Positions 46,641 to 55,734 are shown, numbered from the stretch's first letter. The stretch: DNA of 55,826 bases from Chromatium okenii (GCF_016583745.1 NZ_NRRQ01000020.1:1-55826), one strand, 5' to 3'. Translations and numbers: made by a program. Notes: a model not told the origin generated them from the sequence alone.

Positions 46641-47207
46641 ATGCCATCAATTAGTTTAAATACCGCGACCGCAATTACTGGTCTGAGCAAACGCACGTTG
46701 TGGCGACATATTCATCGCGGCAGTCTTGCGGTGGTGAGCATCAATGACAGCGGAGAAAAAACGCAAGTGAAGTTAATTGATATATTGCCATTATCCTGTT
46801 TGCCGTTGAGTGAGATTGAGCAAAAAGTGGTGATTGATGCTGATGCAGGTGAGGCCGTCGCCCAAACCGATTTGGCGTTATTATTTTTTGCGGCCGCCCG
46901 CCCCAACGAAGCGGTCGCGTGGTTAATGCGCGCTGCCGAACAGCATTATCCCGATGCCATGTGTTATCTGGGGCGCTGTTATTTGACCGGCACCGGCGTG
47001 ACATCTGATGCTGACAGCGGCGCGTTGTGGCTCAGTCATGCCGCCATCAAAGGGCATCCGCTGGCGCAAGCCTTGACGCAATGGCTGCAAAGTGCGGCTG
47101 GGCAAGCGGTGCAAGCGGCAGCAGATCAAATCACCTTAGATGCCGCGTTGGATCAGATTGAACGGAACACGCTATTGCGCTGGTTGCAATCGTTATCGGC
47201 GCATTGA
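46641..47207 (+). CDS. Sel1-repeat protein with N-terminal helix-turn-helix-like segment
   Basis: About 188 residues. The first 50 (TATAITGLSKRTLWRHIHRG) look like a MerR/excisionase-type winged helix. Residues about 75-150 hold two Sel1-like repeats (QTDLALLFFAAARPNEAVAWL and DAMCYLGRCYLTGTGV). Such proteins act as adaptors; DNA binding is inferred. AGGAT is eight bases before ATG 46641. A terminator follows. Confidence 0.7.
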   Translation: MPSISLNTATAITGLSKRTLWRHIHRGSLAVVSINDSGEKTQVKLIDILPLSCLPLSEIEQKVVIDADAGEAVAQTDLALLFFAAARPNEAVAWLMRAAEQHYPDAMCYLGRCYLTGTGVTSDADSGALWLSHAAIKGHPLAQALTQWLQSAAGQAVQAAADQITLDAALDQIERNTLLRWLQSLSAH

Positions 47208-47251
47208 TTTGATAGATTATTTGAATGAGATTATCATCGCTTATAACCTGC

Positions 47252-47281
47252 CGGTGATTGTACACAATCACCGCTTTTTTT
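47252..47281 (+). terminator. Rho-independent terminator before accA
   Basis: The perfect stem cggtgattgt-ac-acaatcaccg is followed by C and seven T. It ends the Sel1-repeat gene 45 bp after its stop. Confidence 0.82.
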
Positions 47282-47297
47282 ATCTGTGGAGCATAGA

Positions 47298-48266
47298 ATG
47301 AGCTTGAATTTAAATTTTCTGGATTTTGAACAACCAATTGCGGAATTGGAAGCAAAAATTGAAGAGTTGCGTTTAGTTGGGTTTGATAACGAAATCAATT
47401 TACAGGAAGAAATTGAACGGCTGCATACCAAGTGTGTTGCGATGACGGAATCAATTTTTTCGGCATTAAATCCTTGGCAGATTTCACAATTATCTCGTCA
47501 TCCGCAGCGCCCGTATTTATTGGATTATACGCGCCGGATTTTTGATGATTTTTACGAATTGCACGGGGATCGCGCTTTTGCAGATGATCGGGCAATTGTG
47601 GGTGGATTAGCGCGGATTGATGGACGTCCGGTGATGGTGATTGGTCATCAAAAAGGACGCGATACGAAAGAGAAAATTTTGCGCAATTTTGGAATGCCGC
47701 GCCCAGAAGGGTATCGCAAAGCCTTGCGGTTAATGGAAATGGCAGAGCGGTTTGGATTACCGATTTTAACGTTTATTGATACGCCCGGTGCTTATCCCGG
47801 TATTGGTGCCGAAGAACGCGGGCAAAGTGAAGCAATTGCGCGTAATTTGCGCGAGATGTCGCGGTTGCGGACGCCAATTCTATGCACTGTCGTTGGTGAA
47901 GGTGGATCGGGCGGAGCGCTGGCAATTGGTGTTGGCGATTGGTTGGGAATGCTGCAATTCAGCACCTATTCTGTGATTTCCCCGGAAGGCTGCGCGTCTA
48001 TTTTATGGAAAAGTGCTGATAAAGCGCAATTGGCTGCAGAAGCAATGGCGATTACATCAGAAAAATTGCTGGATCAAGGTTTAGTCGATCAGGTGATTAA
48101 AGAGCCATTGGGTGGCGCTCATCGGGATGTGGATGCCGTCGCAAAATCACTAAAAGCGGTATTGATTGAACGGATTGATGCGTTGAATACAATTCCTGTG
48201 GAAACACTCATTGCTACACGTTATAAACGCTTGATGGCATACGGGCGCTTTAAGGAAACATCTTAA
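47298..48266 (+). CDS. accA: Acetyl-CoA carboxylase carboxyltransferase subunit alpha
   Basis: A 322-residue subunit pairing with AccD in the first step of fatty acid synthesis. [20 protein letters not shown] is the family start, followed by [38 protein letters not shown], and the active-site [20 protein letters not shown] and [17 protein letters not shown] is seven bases before the ATG. accA followed by tilS within about 1 kb is a known gammaproteobacterial order. Confidence 0.97.
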   Translation: MSLNLNFLDFEQPIAELEAKIEELRLVGFDNEINLQEEIERLHTKCVAMTESIFSALNPWQISQLSRHPQRPYLLDYTRRIFDDFYELHGDRAFADDRAIVGGLARIDGRPVMVIGHQKGRDTKEKILRNFGMPRPEGYRKALRLMEMAERFGLPILTFIDTPGAYPGIGAEERGQSEAIARNLREMSRLRTPILCTVVGEGGSGGALAIGVGDWLGMLQFSTYSVISPEGCASILWKSADKAQLAAEAMAITSEKLLDQGLVDQVIKEPLGGAHRDVDAVAKSLKAVLIERIDALNTIPVETLIATRYKRLMAYGRFKETS

Positions 48267-48279
48267 CTTGAAGAGGTGA

Positions 48280-48987
48280 ATGATGACGGCGACCTATGAA
48301 GAATTATTAACGCTATTTCAAGAAGTCGCAGTTGCGCAACGAGAATTAACGACTACACAACGGGAAATGGCGGTTGCTCGCGCACTTGACCGACAGAAAT
48401 CCGAACAAGAATGGCAGGAATTGCGCCAGATGTTTCGGGAAACTGATTTGAAATTTCAAGCGACTGATTTGAAGTTTCAAGCAACTGATTTGAAGTTTCG
48501 GGAAACCGACGAGCGTATTCAAGCAATGGAACGTTCGGTGAAGGAATTGAGTCGCACCTTCGGCAGTTGGCATAATCGCTTGGGCGAATTTGTGGAAGAA
48601 ATGGTGCGTCCGGCGGTGATTCGTTTATTCCGGCAGCGTGGTTTAGAAGTGCATCAAGTCACCCGCGATTTGTCAGCAATCAATCTCCAAGATAAAGAGG
48701 GAATTGAAATTGATTTGTTAGTGACAAATGCAACGATTGCGATTGCAGTAGAATGTAAAAGTCGCTTGACGGTGGAAGATGTCCAAGAGCATTTGTCACG
48801 GCTGGATAAATTCAAACGGTTGTTTCCGAAATATGCCAATTATCAGTTATTGGGTGCGGTGGCGGCGATGGTATTACCAGATGAGATTGCGCGTTTTGCT
48901 TATCGTCAAAGGTTATTCGTATTGGCGCAAAGTGGCGATGGAGTGTTAATTTGTAATGATGCACGTTTCATTCCTAAACAATGGTAA
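48280..48987 (+). CDS. Coiled-coil PD-(D/E)XK nuclease-like protein (DUF3782 type)
   Basis: A 235-residue protein. Residues 1-95 form a coiled coil containing three 7-residue repeats of the form TDLKFQA. Residues about 110-235 have a nuclease-like core: EGIEIDLLVTNATIAIAVEC with Asp and the Glu-Cys-Lys triad of PD-(D/E)XK enzymes. This matches DUF3782-type proteins, frequent and variable in cyanobacteria and large sulfur bacteria. The role is unknown. It lies between accA and tilS, starts 13 bp after accA and overlaps tilS by seven bases. Confidence 0.78.
   Translation: MMTATYEELLTLFQEVAVAQRELTTTQREMAVARALDRQKSEQEWQELRQMFRETDLKFQATDLKFQATDLKFRETDERIQAMERSVKELSRTFGSWHNRLGEFVEEMVRPAVIRLFRQRGLEVHQVTRDLSAINLQDKEGIEIDLLVTNATIAIAVECKSRLTVEDVQEHLSRLDKFKRLFPKYANYQLLGAVAAMVLPDEIARFAYRQRLFVLAQSGDGVLICNDARFIPKQW
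48441..48503 (+). repeat. Three tandem 21-bp units inside the coiled-coil gene
   Basis: Three nearly identical copies of aactgatttgaagtttcaag-like 21-mers in frame, encoding a repeated seven-residue coiled-coil unit. Copy number may vary between strains. Confidence 0.85.
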
Positions 48988-50354
48988 ACACGGAATTAAA
49001 CCATCATTTCGATCCCACATTACTTGCTACAGTTTTGCGGGCGCTGCGTCCGGCACCGCAGTATTGGATTGCTTATAGTGGCGGGCTTGATTCTACGGCG
49101 TTGTTATTTGCCGCTGCTGCAATTCGGCAGCACTTGTCGGGGACATTAAATGCTATTCATCTCAATCACGGTTTACAACCAGATGCGGTCGATTGGGAGG
49201 CGCATTGTCAAAAGCATTGCGCGGCGCTCGCTATTCCTTTAACTATTCGACATTTGGAATTACAACCGCGTTCCGGTGAAAGTGTGGAGGCGGTGGCGCG
49301 GGCGGCGCGTTATCAGGCATTTTCTGAAGTATTACAAGCAGATGCGGTATTATTGACGGCGCATCATGCTGATGATCAGGCGGAAACGTTATTATTGGCG
49401 CTGCTGCGCGGCAGTGGTGTGCAGGGCTTGGCGGCGATGCCGCTGGAGATGGCGCTGGGCGCGGGGCGTTTGGTGCGCCCGCTGTTGGCGGTGACACGAG
49501 CGGCATTATTGGCGTATGCTCAGACGCAACAGCTTGATTGGATTGATGATCCAAGTAACGCGCTGCCGCGATTTGATCGTAATTTTTTGCGGCAGAAGGT
49601 GGTACCGTTGCTGCGGGAACGGTGGCCGGCGGTGACGGCAACGTTGACGCGCAGCGCCAGCCATTGTGCGACGGCGGCGCGGGTGGTGGAGCAGGTGGCG
49701 GCGCAACAGTTGGCGACGCTCGGCGGGACGCGGCTGGGGACGCTCGATATTGGTGGATTGCGCCAGTTGGAGTCGTCATTACAACAGGCTGTGTTGCGTT
49801 TGTGGCTGAAAAACAACGGATTTCGAGCGCCGGATACGCGACAGTTGTTGCGGATCAGTACGGAGATGTTGACGGCTCGCGCCGATGCCAGACCGCTGGT
49901 GACGTGGACGGGCTGCGAGATTCGCCGTTATCGGCTGGATTTATTTGCGCTGCCGCCGTTGCCACCGCCGCCAACGGCAACGTTGCTGTGGACGGTGGGC
50001 GCGACGAATATGCCGCTGGAATTGCCGCTCGAATTGGGGCAATTACACTGGTTGCCAGCGTCTGACGCGGCGAGTCGTGATTGGACGCTGCGGGTACAAT
50101 TTGGCAAGTCGGGAATACGTTGTGAGCGTGGGGCGGGGCAGAGCGGGGAATTAAAACGCTTATATCAAGCGCATGGAGTGCCAGAATGGTGGCGACCGTA
50201 TGTGCCATTAGTATTTAATGGCGAGCAATTATTGGCGGTAGCGGGGGTGTGTCATTGTCAAACACTTGCAGCGCCTGCCGGTACCGTGCAATGGATGGCA
50301 GGTCAATTGCAGTATCCTACAGCATCAATACAACAAAAGACGACTATTTTTTAA
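48981..50354 (+). CDS. tilS: tRNA(Ile)-lysidine synthetase
   Basis: A 457-residue enzyme changing C34 of tRNA-Ile(CAU) to lysidine so that it reads AUA. The N-terminal ATP-pyrophosphatase P-loop is YSGGLDSTALL (residues 32-42). HLNHGLQPD and LTAHHADDQAETLLLALLRG follow, then a TilS substrate-binding domain and a C-terminal domain (QSGELKRLYQAHGVPEWWR). ATG 48981 overlaps the preceding gene. Confidence 0.95.
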   Translation: MVNTELNHHFDPTLLATVLRALRPAPQYWIAYSGGLDSTALLFAAAAIRQHLSGTLNAIHLNHGLQPDAVDWEAHCQKHCAALAIPLTIRHLELQPRSGESVEAVARAARYQAFSEVLQADAVLLTAHHADDQAETLLLALLRGSGVQGLAAMPLEMALGAGRLVRPLLAVTRAALLAYAQTQQLDWIDDPSNALPRFDRNFLRQKVVPLLRERWPAVTATLTRSASHCATAARVVEQVAAQQLATLGGTRLGTLDIGGLRQLESSLQQAVLRLWLKNNGFRAPDTRQLLRISTEMLTARADARPLVTWTGCEIRRYRLDLFALPPLPPPPTATLLWTVGATNMPLELPLELGQLHWLPASDAASRDWTLRVQFGKSGIRCERGAGQSGELKRLYQAHGVPEWWRPYVPLVFNGEQLLAVAGVCHCQTLAAPAGTVQWMAGQLQYPTASIQQKTTIF

Positions 50355-50386
50355 TCGTGCGTGATTGCAAAAATGGAGTATTTTAT

Positions 50387-50797
50387 ATGAATAACGACAC
50401 TAAACATCAATCAACGTTACCTGAAGTTCAATCTGCATTGAATGCAGGAACAACCCGGCGGCGTTTGCTCAAAGGTGTGGCGCTGGGTGCGCCCGCTATT
50501 TTGACTTTGCGGAGCGGAGCGGTGATGGCAGTTTCTTCATGTAATACCGGAATCAAGGGCTGGGTTTATAATGGCGATAAACCGGAAGCTGGTGATTATT
50601 GCGTTCGATCCAGTGTTACCACCTGTGATAGTGAAGGAAAAAAAGTCGATTCCAGCGACATTGGCACCGGCGATCCAGCAATATTCAACGAAGCTGATGG
50701 CACATACACCTGCCCAATTCCGAAAGATGATCAAACTTTATACAGTATTATTCTCAGTTCAAATGCGTATACTTCATTAACAACGCCGCAACGGTAG
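50387..50797 (+). CDS. Tat-signal small protein with four cysteines, possibly substrate of the HPr-rel-A set
   Basis: A 136-residue protein. Residues 24-30 are RRRLLKG followed by a hydrophobic stretch to about 50: a twin-arginine export signal. The mature part of about 85 residues contains Cys52, 72, 80 and 109 (SSCNTG, DYCVRSSV, TTCDSE, YTCPIP). It does not look like a known enzyme. GGAG is nine bases before ATG. It stands just upstream of PqqD-like, HprK-like and nucleotidyltransferase genes and may be the peptide or protein they act on; that is inference. A different reading frame at its end also looks coding (see findings). Confidence 0.65.
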   Translation: MNNDTKHQSTLPEVQSALNAGTTRRRLLKGVALGAPAILTLRSGAVMAVSSCNTGIKGWVYNGDKPEAGDYCVRSSVTTCDSEGKKVDSSDIGTGDPAIFNEADGTYTCPIPKDDQTLYSIILSSNAYTSLTTPQR

Positions 50798-50835
50798 TTG
50801 ACACTTGCACAGATTGGGGTTGTCTTGATCTCACT

Positions 50836-51117
50836 ATGGACATTTGGCAACTGCATTCACAGGGTGCATTACATTGGGAACAGTGGGAAGACCAATTTGC
50901 ACTTTATCAAGTGGCTTCTGGCGAAACCCACTTTCTGAATGCTTTTGGGGCTGCAATTTTGCAGCAATTGATTGCAGCACCGCAATCACTTGACGCTATC
51001 TGTGCGCACCTCGCTATAGAGTTTGATTGTATGCCGGATGCCGAGCTGTGCGCACAAGTTAGCGCATTATTAACACGCTTCGACGAACTTGGCTTAATTC
51101 AACGCCATGATGATTAG
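50836..51117 (+). CDS. HPr-rel-A system PqqD-like protein
   Basis: A 93-residue protein with the PqqD fold pattern: WEQWEDQFALYQVASGETHFLN, then AAILQQLIAAPQSLDAICAHL and RFDELGLIQ. PqqD-type domains are leader-peptide (RRE) binding units in peptide-modification systems. This subgroup occurs together with an HprK-related kinase. There is no clear ribosome site; translation may couple to the preceding gene. It overlaps the next gene by 11 bp. Confidence 0.82.
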   Translation: MDIWQLHSQGALHWEQWEDQFALYQVASGETHFLNAFGAAILQQLIAAPQSLDAICAHLAIEFDCMPDAELCAQVSALLTRFDELGLIQRHDD

Positions 51118-52012
51118 TGAATTAACCGCAACTGAATTACAAGCTCGGCTAACTACCGCAGGCTTGTGTTTTGGTTGCGGGCCATTTCGTCTGCGCTTAA
51201 ACAGTTCGTTGCGATTGCTATTTCCGGTTTTACACAAACTCTATGCGCATTATCCCGTTTATGATCATTCGGGTGTTGATGATTACCGCATGACATTAGA
51301 TTGGGCATCACCATTACGACGTTGGCTGCGTCCGGTAGTGCGTTTTAGTGCCGATGGTCCGGCACCATTTACTGATGTTTCTATAGAGCAGGCATTTCCA
51401 ACGTTGGAATGGGGGATGAATTGGTGTATTGCAGTTCGCGCCCATCATGTCTTAATGCTACACGCTGCTGTAGTCGAGCGTCACGGACGGGTATTGGTTT
51501 TGCCAGCCGCGCCAGGGAGCGGCAAATCCACGCTGTGCGCTGCATTATCTCATTCTGGTTGGCGACTTTTTTCTGATGAGTTTGGGTTAGTGCAACCAGA
51601 AGATGCGACATTCATTCCTATTCCACGTTTAATCTCATTAAAAAATCAATCAATTAACGTTATTCGTCAATTCAGCGCCACTGCCCATATTGGTTCGACT
51701 TATCACGGCACACATAAAGGTTCGGTTGCACACATTCGCCCACCATTAGCAAGTATTACCCGCATGAAAGAATCAGCGCCTGCTGGTTGGGTAATTTTTC
51801 CACGTTGGCAAGCGGGCGCTGCATTAACGCTTCAACCTATTGCGAAAGATCGTGCGTTTATGATGATTGCAAGCAATGCTTTTAATTATGAAGTGCTGGG
51901 TGAACTCGCATTTAAAGCTGTTGCGCACATAGTAAAAAACTGCGAGATTTATTCGCTAGTTTATTCAGATTTAGCGCAAGCAATTCACACACTTGATGAC
52001 TTAACACAATAA
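51107..52012 (+). CDS. HprK-related kinase A
   Basis: A 301-residue kinase. The P-loop is PAAPGSGKSTL (residues 133-143), with HAAVVERHGR before and RLFSDEFGLV after; this is the HPr kinase core without the N-terminal sensor domain of true HprK. No HPr gene is present. Members of this group sit with PqqD-like and family-5 nucleotidyltransferase proteins. Related kinases phosphorylate precursor peptides in some lasso-peptide clusters. The substrate here is unknown. Confidence 0.85.
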   Translation: MMISELTATELQARLTTAGLCFGCGPFRLRLNSSLRLLFPVLHKLYAHYPVYDHSGVDDYRMTLDWASPLRRWLRPVVRFSADGPAPFTDVSIEQAFPTLEWGMNWCIAVRAHHVLMLHAAVVERHGRVLVLPAAPGSGKSTLCAALSHSGWRLFSDEFGLVQPEDATFIPIPRLISLKNQSINVIRQFSATAHIGSTYHGTHKGSVAHIRPPLASITRMKESAPAGWVIFPRWQAGAALTLQPIAKDRAFMMIASNAFNYEVLGELAFKAVAHIVKNCEIYSLVYSDLAQAIHTLDDLTQ

Positions 52013-52016
52013 ATAT

Positions 52017-53168
52017 ATGTTGCAGAATCAATCACCAGCGCAATATGCCAGCGCACTGCTTATCAACGCAGTGTGTGAACCGCAACAATTGTCAAAATTG
52101 AGCGATTGTGATTGGGATTTATTGCTGCAAGTCGCACGACAAAAACGCTTGCTTGGTCGTCTTTATATGGAACTCAAACGGCTGTGCTTATTGAGTTCTG
52201 TCCCAGAAAATGTAGCGGCACAATTGCGTGCTGCAAATAACTTAGTGACACATCGTCAAACCGTATTAGCTTGGGAACTTAATCGCATTTTATGGGCATT
52301 AAAAGGTTTAGATGTCCCTGTGATCGCACTCAAAGGAATTGCGTATGTGATCGCTGATTTACCGCCAGCTTCTGGGCGATTCTTTGCTGATTTAGATATT
52401 CTTGTACCGCTAGAACACATTACAGTGGTTGAGCAACGATTGTTAGATCGTGGTTGGTTAAAAACAACTTTAAGTCCTTATGATGAGCGATATTATCGGT
52501 TGTGGATGCACGAAATTCCTCCTTTACGTCATCGAGAACGTGAAAGTGAAATTGATATTCACCACACGTTATTACCGCGAACGCACCGGTTTAATTTTCA
52601 TGCGATTACTGCATCATTGTTTACAGAAGCACACACTGTTCCAAACTCAGAAGCGCAAATACTCGCAGCGCCTGATATGGTGTTACACGTATTAGTACAT
52701 TTATTATTTGAAGGAAATCCAGAAGAAGGATTGCGCTTACGCGATTTGATAGATATTGCTGATTTATTGCGTTATTTTGGTTCTGAGATGACATTTTGGT
52801 CGCAATTGGTACAGCGTGCAGAACAATTGAACCTAGGACGCCCTCTTTATTATGGATTTCGTTATTTGCAGCGGTTGCTAGGCATTAAAGTACCCGCATT
52901 TGCTATACAAACCACTGCCAGATTTGCACCAATTGCACCAATACAATGGTTAATGGATTGGTTGGTGCCACTTGCAATTCTTCCAGAGCATCCGGCTTAT
53001 CCGCGCTATCGTGCCCGCTTGGCGCGGCAATTATTATATTTGCGAGCGCACTGGTTAAGAATGCCACCATTATTACTGATACGACATCTCAGCTATAAAA
53101 TGTGGTTGCGTTTACGAAAGGTGCCTCGTTATATTGACATTAAACCTCAAGATTTACAGCAGCTTTGA
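52017..53168 (+). CDS. Family-5 nucleotidyltransferase-like protein (NTP_transf_5)
   Basis: A 383-residue protein. ALKGIAYVIADLPPASGRFF with DLDILV gives the core motif: Lys106, Arg121 and the Asp125-x-Asp127 pair. The rest is helical and variable. This family accompanies HprK-related kinases in exopolysaccharide/PEP-CTERM regions and in some lasso-peptide clusters. It starts four bases after the kinase gene, so the three genes form one operon. The acceptor and nucleotide are unknown. Confidence 0.82.
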   Translation: MLQNQSPAQYASALLINAVCEPQQLSKLSDCDWDLLLQVARQKRLLGRLYMELKRLCLLSSVPENVAAQLRAANNLVTHRQTVLAWELNRILWALKGLDVPVIALKGIAYVIADLPPASGRFFADLDILVPLEHITVVEQRLLDRGWLKTTLSPYDERYYRLWMHEIPPLRHRERESEIDIHHTLLPRTHRFNFHAITASLFTEAHTVPNSEAQILAAPDMVLHVLVHLLFEGNPEEGLRLRDLIDIADLLRYFGSEMTFWSQLVQRAEQLNLGRPLYYGFRYLQRLLGIKVPAFAIQTTARFAPIAPIQWLMDWLVPLAILPEHPAYPRYRARLARQLLYLRAHWLRMPPLLLIRHLSYKMWLRLRKVPRYIDIKPQDLQQL

Positions 53169-53198
53169 ACTTACCCTAAGTATTGAGTAGCTTAGAGA

Positions 53199-53324
53199 TT
53201 ATAGTTGTCCGCAAAACTAGCTATAGTATAAAAGCAGGCGGATCAGTCACAATCTAGCCATGCGCTGCCGGTAGTTAATACTTGCCACACTCTTTTGTAT
53301 GGAACTTTTTGCGGACAACTATAA
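53199..53324. repeat. 126-bp MITE with 18-bp perfect inverted ends (IS-derived)
   Basis: The ends are ttatagttgtccgcaaaa (53199-53216) and its exact complement (53307-53324). The first 22 bases match the left end of the IS at 55700 with one difference near the start, followed by a similar ctatagtataa word. The element has no gene and is flanked by TA-rich sequence. It lies between the nucleotidyltransferase and sugar transferase genes. Confidence 0.82.
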
Positions 53325-53361
53325 ATAACTGGAATCGTTAAATTGTTACAGTAGGTTTTAT

Positions 53362-54747
53362 ATGCACTCTATTCGGATATTTCGTCACTACATGCGGGTA
53401 CCATTTATATTTTTAGCAGGAATAGAAAGTATTATTTTTGCTGTGTCTTTTCATGCAGCGGTTCATATACGGTGGTGGTTTCTTGACGGTGAAGCTACTC
53501 TGGAACCAACGATATTATTTACGTTAATTGTGGCATTTGTCTTTGTGCTCACTATGGCAGCAACAGGACTGTATGAAGCAAGTTTGCGTGAAGGATTAAC
53601 GGGTTCATTGGTCAGGATTGCACTATCTTTTTTTCTGGGCTCTATTCTGTTATCCGCGCTGTCATTTTTGTTTCCACCACTAGGGCTTTGGCGGAGTATT
53701 TTATCACTCACAATTCTATTTTCTTTTATTTTAGTTGTACTTTTACGCTTGGCTTTTTTTCGCGCCAATCCCAGTATTTTTAAGCGTAGGGCACTCGTGT
53801 TAGGCGATTCTCCGTTAGCCGATCAATTAATGATTGCTAACCAAAAACGTCTCGATATTGTTGGGTTTATTCCTACCGCTTTGGATGATCAAAAGACCCA
53901 GCCTAATATGCCAATAATCCCTTACAATAAACCACTGGTGCAGATTGCTGTTGAATATCACGTTGATGAGATTGTTTTAGCACTGAAGGATCGGCGGGGT
54001 AAATTGCCAATCACCGAATTGCTGGAATGTCGCATGTGCGGAATTCAAGTTTTAGAACAGCAGGATTTTTTTGAACGCGAGCTTGGGGTACTTAAACTAG
54101 ATTTACTGACGCCGAGCTGGCTGATTCACTCTGATGGGTTTCAAAACCATTTACTGACAACTTTAATTAAACGGTTTTTTGATATTTTATTTTCGCTGAT
54201 TTTTATTATTGTATTGTGGCCGGTAATGCTATTGACTGCCGCGCTTATTTTTATTGAAAGTGGATTTCGTCACTCGGTGCTGTATCGTCAAGTGCGCGTA
54301 GGTGAGAATGGCGAACCTTTTTCTGTGATCAAGTTTCGGAGTATGCGCGTTAATGCTGAAGCAGATGGCAAAGCGCGTTGGGCAACTACAAACGATCCAC
54401 GCATTACTTATATCGGGCGGTTTATTCGGAAAACGCGGATTGATGAATTGCCACAAATTTTTAACATTTTGAAAGGAGAAATGAGTTTTGTTGGCCCGCG
54501 TCCAGAACGTCCTGAATTCGTTGTTGATCTAACGCGAAAATATGAACATTATGCAACACGTCATCGCTTGAAACCAGGTCTGACAGGATGGGCGCAAATT
54601 TCTTATCCTTATGGCAGCACGGAGGAAGATGCGTTGCGCAAATTGGAATACGATTTGTATTACATTAAAAACCATAGCACCTTTCTCGATTTGCTTATTT
54701 TGGTTGAAACCGTTGAAGTAGTTTTATTTGGGAAAGGTGCTGTTTAA
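53362..54747 (+). CDS. PEP-CTERM-associated sugar transferase (polyprenyl glycosylphosphotransferase)
   Basis: A 461-residue membrane enzyme. Four membrane segments fill the first 130 residues, a nucleotide-binding-like domain follows (RALVLGDSPLADQL), a fifth segment is near 275, and the C-terminal bacterial sugar transferase domain has FSVIKFRSMRVNAEADGKA, DELPQIFNILKGEMSFVGPR and KPGLTGWAQI. It starts exopolysaccharide repeat synthesis by moving a sugar-phosphate onto undecaprenyl phosphate. The layout matches the EpsB-type subgroup found with exosortase systems. It is convergent with the protease gene. Confidence 0.9.
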   Translation: MHSIRIFRHYMRVPFIFLAGIESIIFAVSFHAAVHIRWWFLDGEATLEPTILFTLIVAFVFVLTMAATGLYEASLREGLTGSLVRIALSFFLGSILLSALSFLFPPLGLWRSILSLTILFSFILVVLLRLAFFRANPSIFKRRALVLGDSPLADQLMIANQKRLDIVGFIPTALDDQKTQPNMPIIPYNKPLVQIAVEYHVDEIVLALKDRRGKLPITELLECRMCGIQVLEQQDFFERELGVLKLDLLTPSWLIHSDGFQNHLLTTLIKRFFDILFSLIFIIVLWPVMLLTAALIFIESGFRHSVLYRQVRVGENGEPFSVIKFRSMRVNAEADGKARWATTNDPRITYIGRFIRKTRIDELPQIFNILKGEMSFVGPRPERPEFVVDLTRKYEHYATRHRLKPGLTGWAQISYPYGSTEEDALRKLEYDLYYIKNHSTFLDLLILVETVEVVLFGKGAV

Positions 54748-54750
54748 TGA

Positions 54751-55644
54751 TTAACGCCAACATTCAACCCGCGCAACAAACAAACTTGCGTCATCAAGGA
54801 GAGAGTGTTGCTCTGCTGTTTTCGGTGCTGGCAGTATAGTAGGCGTAATGGAGTTGCGTTCTAAAAACTTAAAGGTAAGATGATTCGGTATTGCTACGCC
54901 AATATCGCGGACAATTCGACCTGTGTGTTTATAAACGGCGGGAGTGTCAACTGCCGCAAAGATAACGCCGATCACTCGCCCCAATTCATCAAGTGCTGGT
55001 CCACCGCTGTTGCCCGGTCGGACGTCGGCTTGAATTGAAATCGGACGAGGAATACTTGATGTTGATTCTAACTTTGATGGCAAAATGACACCAGAGGTAC
55101 GCAAGGGACGAATTGGTGGGAGTCCTTGATTTGGATAACCAACAATCGTTACTGTATTAGGCAGGGGGGTATCTAATGGCGCAAACGCAGCACTTTTTTC
55201 TGGGTGAAAATCCGTAGTAATCAATGCCAAATCAATTCCGGGTTCAGTAGCAGTAATATGTGCAGGTATCATTTCACCGCCGGCACGCGAAATGATGAGC
55301 GTGTCGCAATTTTTAACAACATGCGCATTCGTTAATACGGCTCCGGTCACATTCACAAAAAAACCTGCACCTACGCTTATTAACCGTTTTCCAATAATCA
55401 TTGGATTGTCATCGGCTTTTAATGAATTTTGGATGTATGCCCGACGTCGCTCCCTGATTGCATTCGCTTCATCATCACTAATCGCCCGCCCTTGACAGTT
55501 ATCAGAAGACGTTTGAGTCACCATCTCGCGGGTGTCATCGTAACAATTGATGAGAGTAGCGGCGGTTGCATTCGCTGAAATTGCCATTTCAACCAAAATC
55601 AGCAATAAAACCATGTGCTTATAATGTGTAAAAAATTCTGACAC
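54751..55644 (-). CDS. Trypsin-like serine protease, secreted
   Basis: A 297-residue protein. Signal peptide: MVLLLILVEMAISANATAA, either from GTG 55644 (with AGGA upstream) or from internal ATG 55614. A short Cys-containing N-terminal part (LINCYDDTR, DNCQG) is followed by a chymotrypsin-like domain with His108 (TNAHVV), Asp138 (GIDLAL) and Ser213 (RPGNSGGP). There is no PDZ domain, unlike DegP. It probably acts in the periplasm or outside. It lies between two copies of the same IS-type end. Confidence 0.85.
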   Translation of the reverse strand: MSEFFTHYKHMVLLLILVEMAISANATAATLINCYDDTREMVTQTSSDNCQGRAISDDEANAIRERRRAYIQNSLKADDNPMIIGKRLISVGAGFFVNVTGAVLTNAHVVKNCDTLIISRAGGEMIPAHITATEPGIDLALITTDFHPEKSAAFAPLDTPLPNTVTIVGYPNQGLPPIRPLRTSGVILPSKLESTSSIPRPISIQADVRPGNSGGPALDELGRVIGVIFAAVDTPAVYKHTGRIVRDIGVAIPNHLTFKFLERNSITPTILPAPKTAEQHSLLDDASLFVARVECWR

Positions 55645-55698
55645 GAGAAAATGTCCTGTTGAAATTGAGCTTTAGTACGATATAGTAACGTTGTGAGG

Positions 55699-55734
55699 AT
55701 TATAGTTATCCGCAAAACATACTATACTATAAGA
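55699..55734. mobile_element. Left end of an insertion sequence
   Basis: Starting ttatagttatccgcaaaa, this differs from the MITE ends at 53199 by one base, then runs into actatactataag. It lies just before a partial ORF that extends to the right edge. TA at the outer edge would fit an IS630/Tc1-mariner-like element; the family is not proven. Confidence 0.65.
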
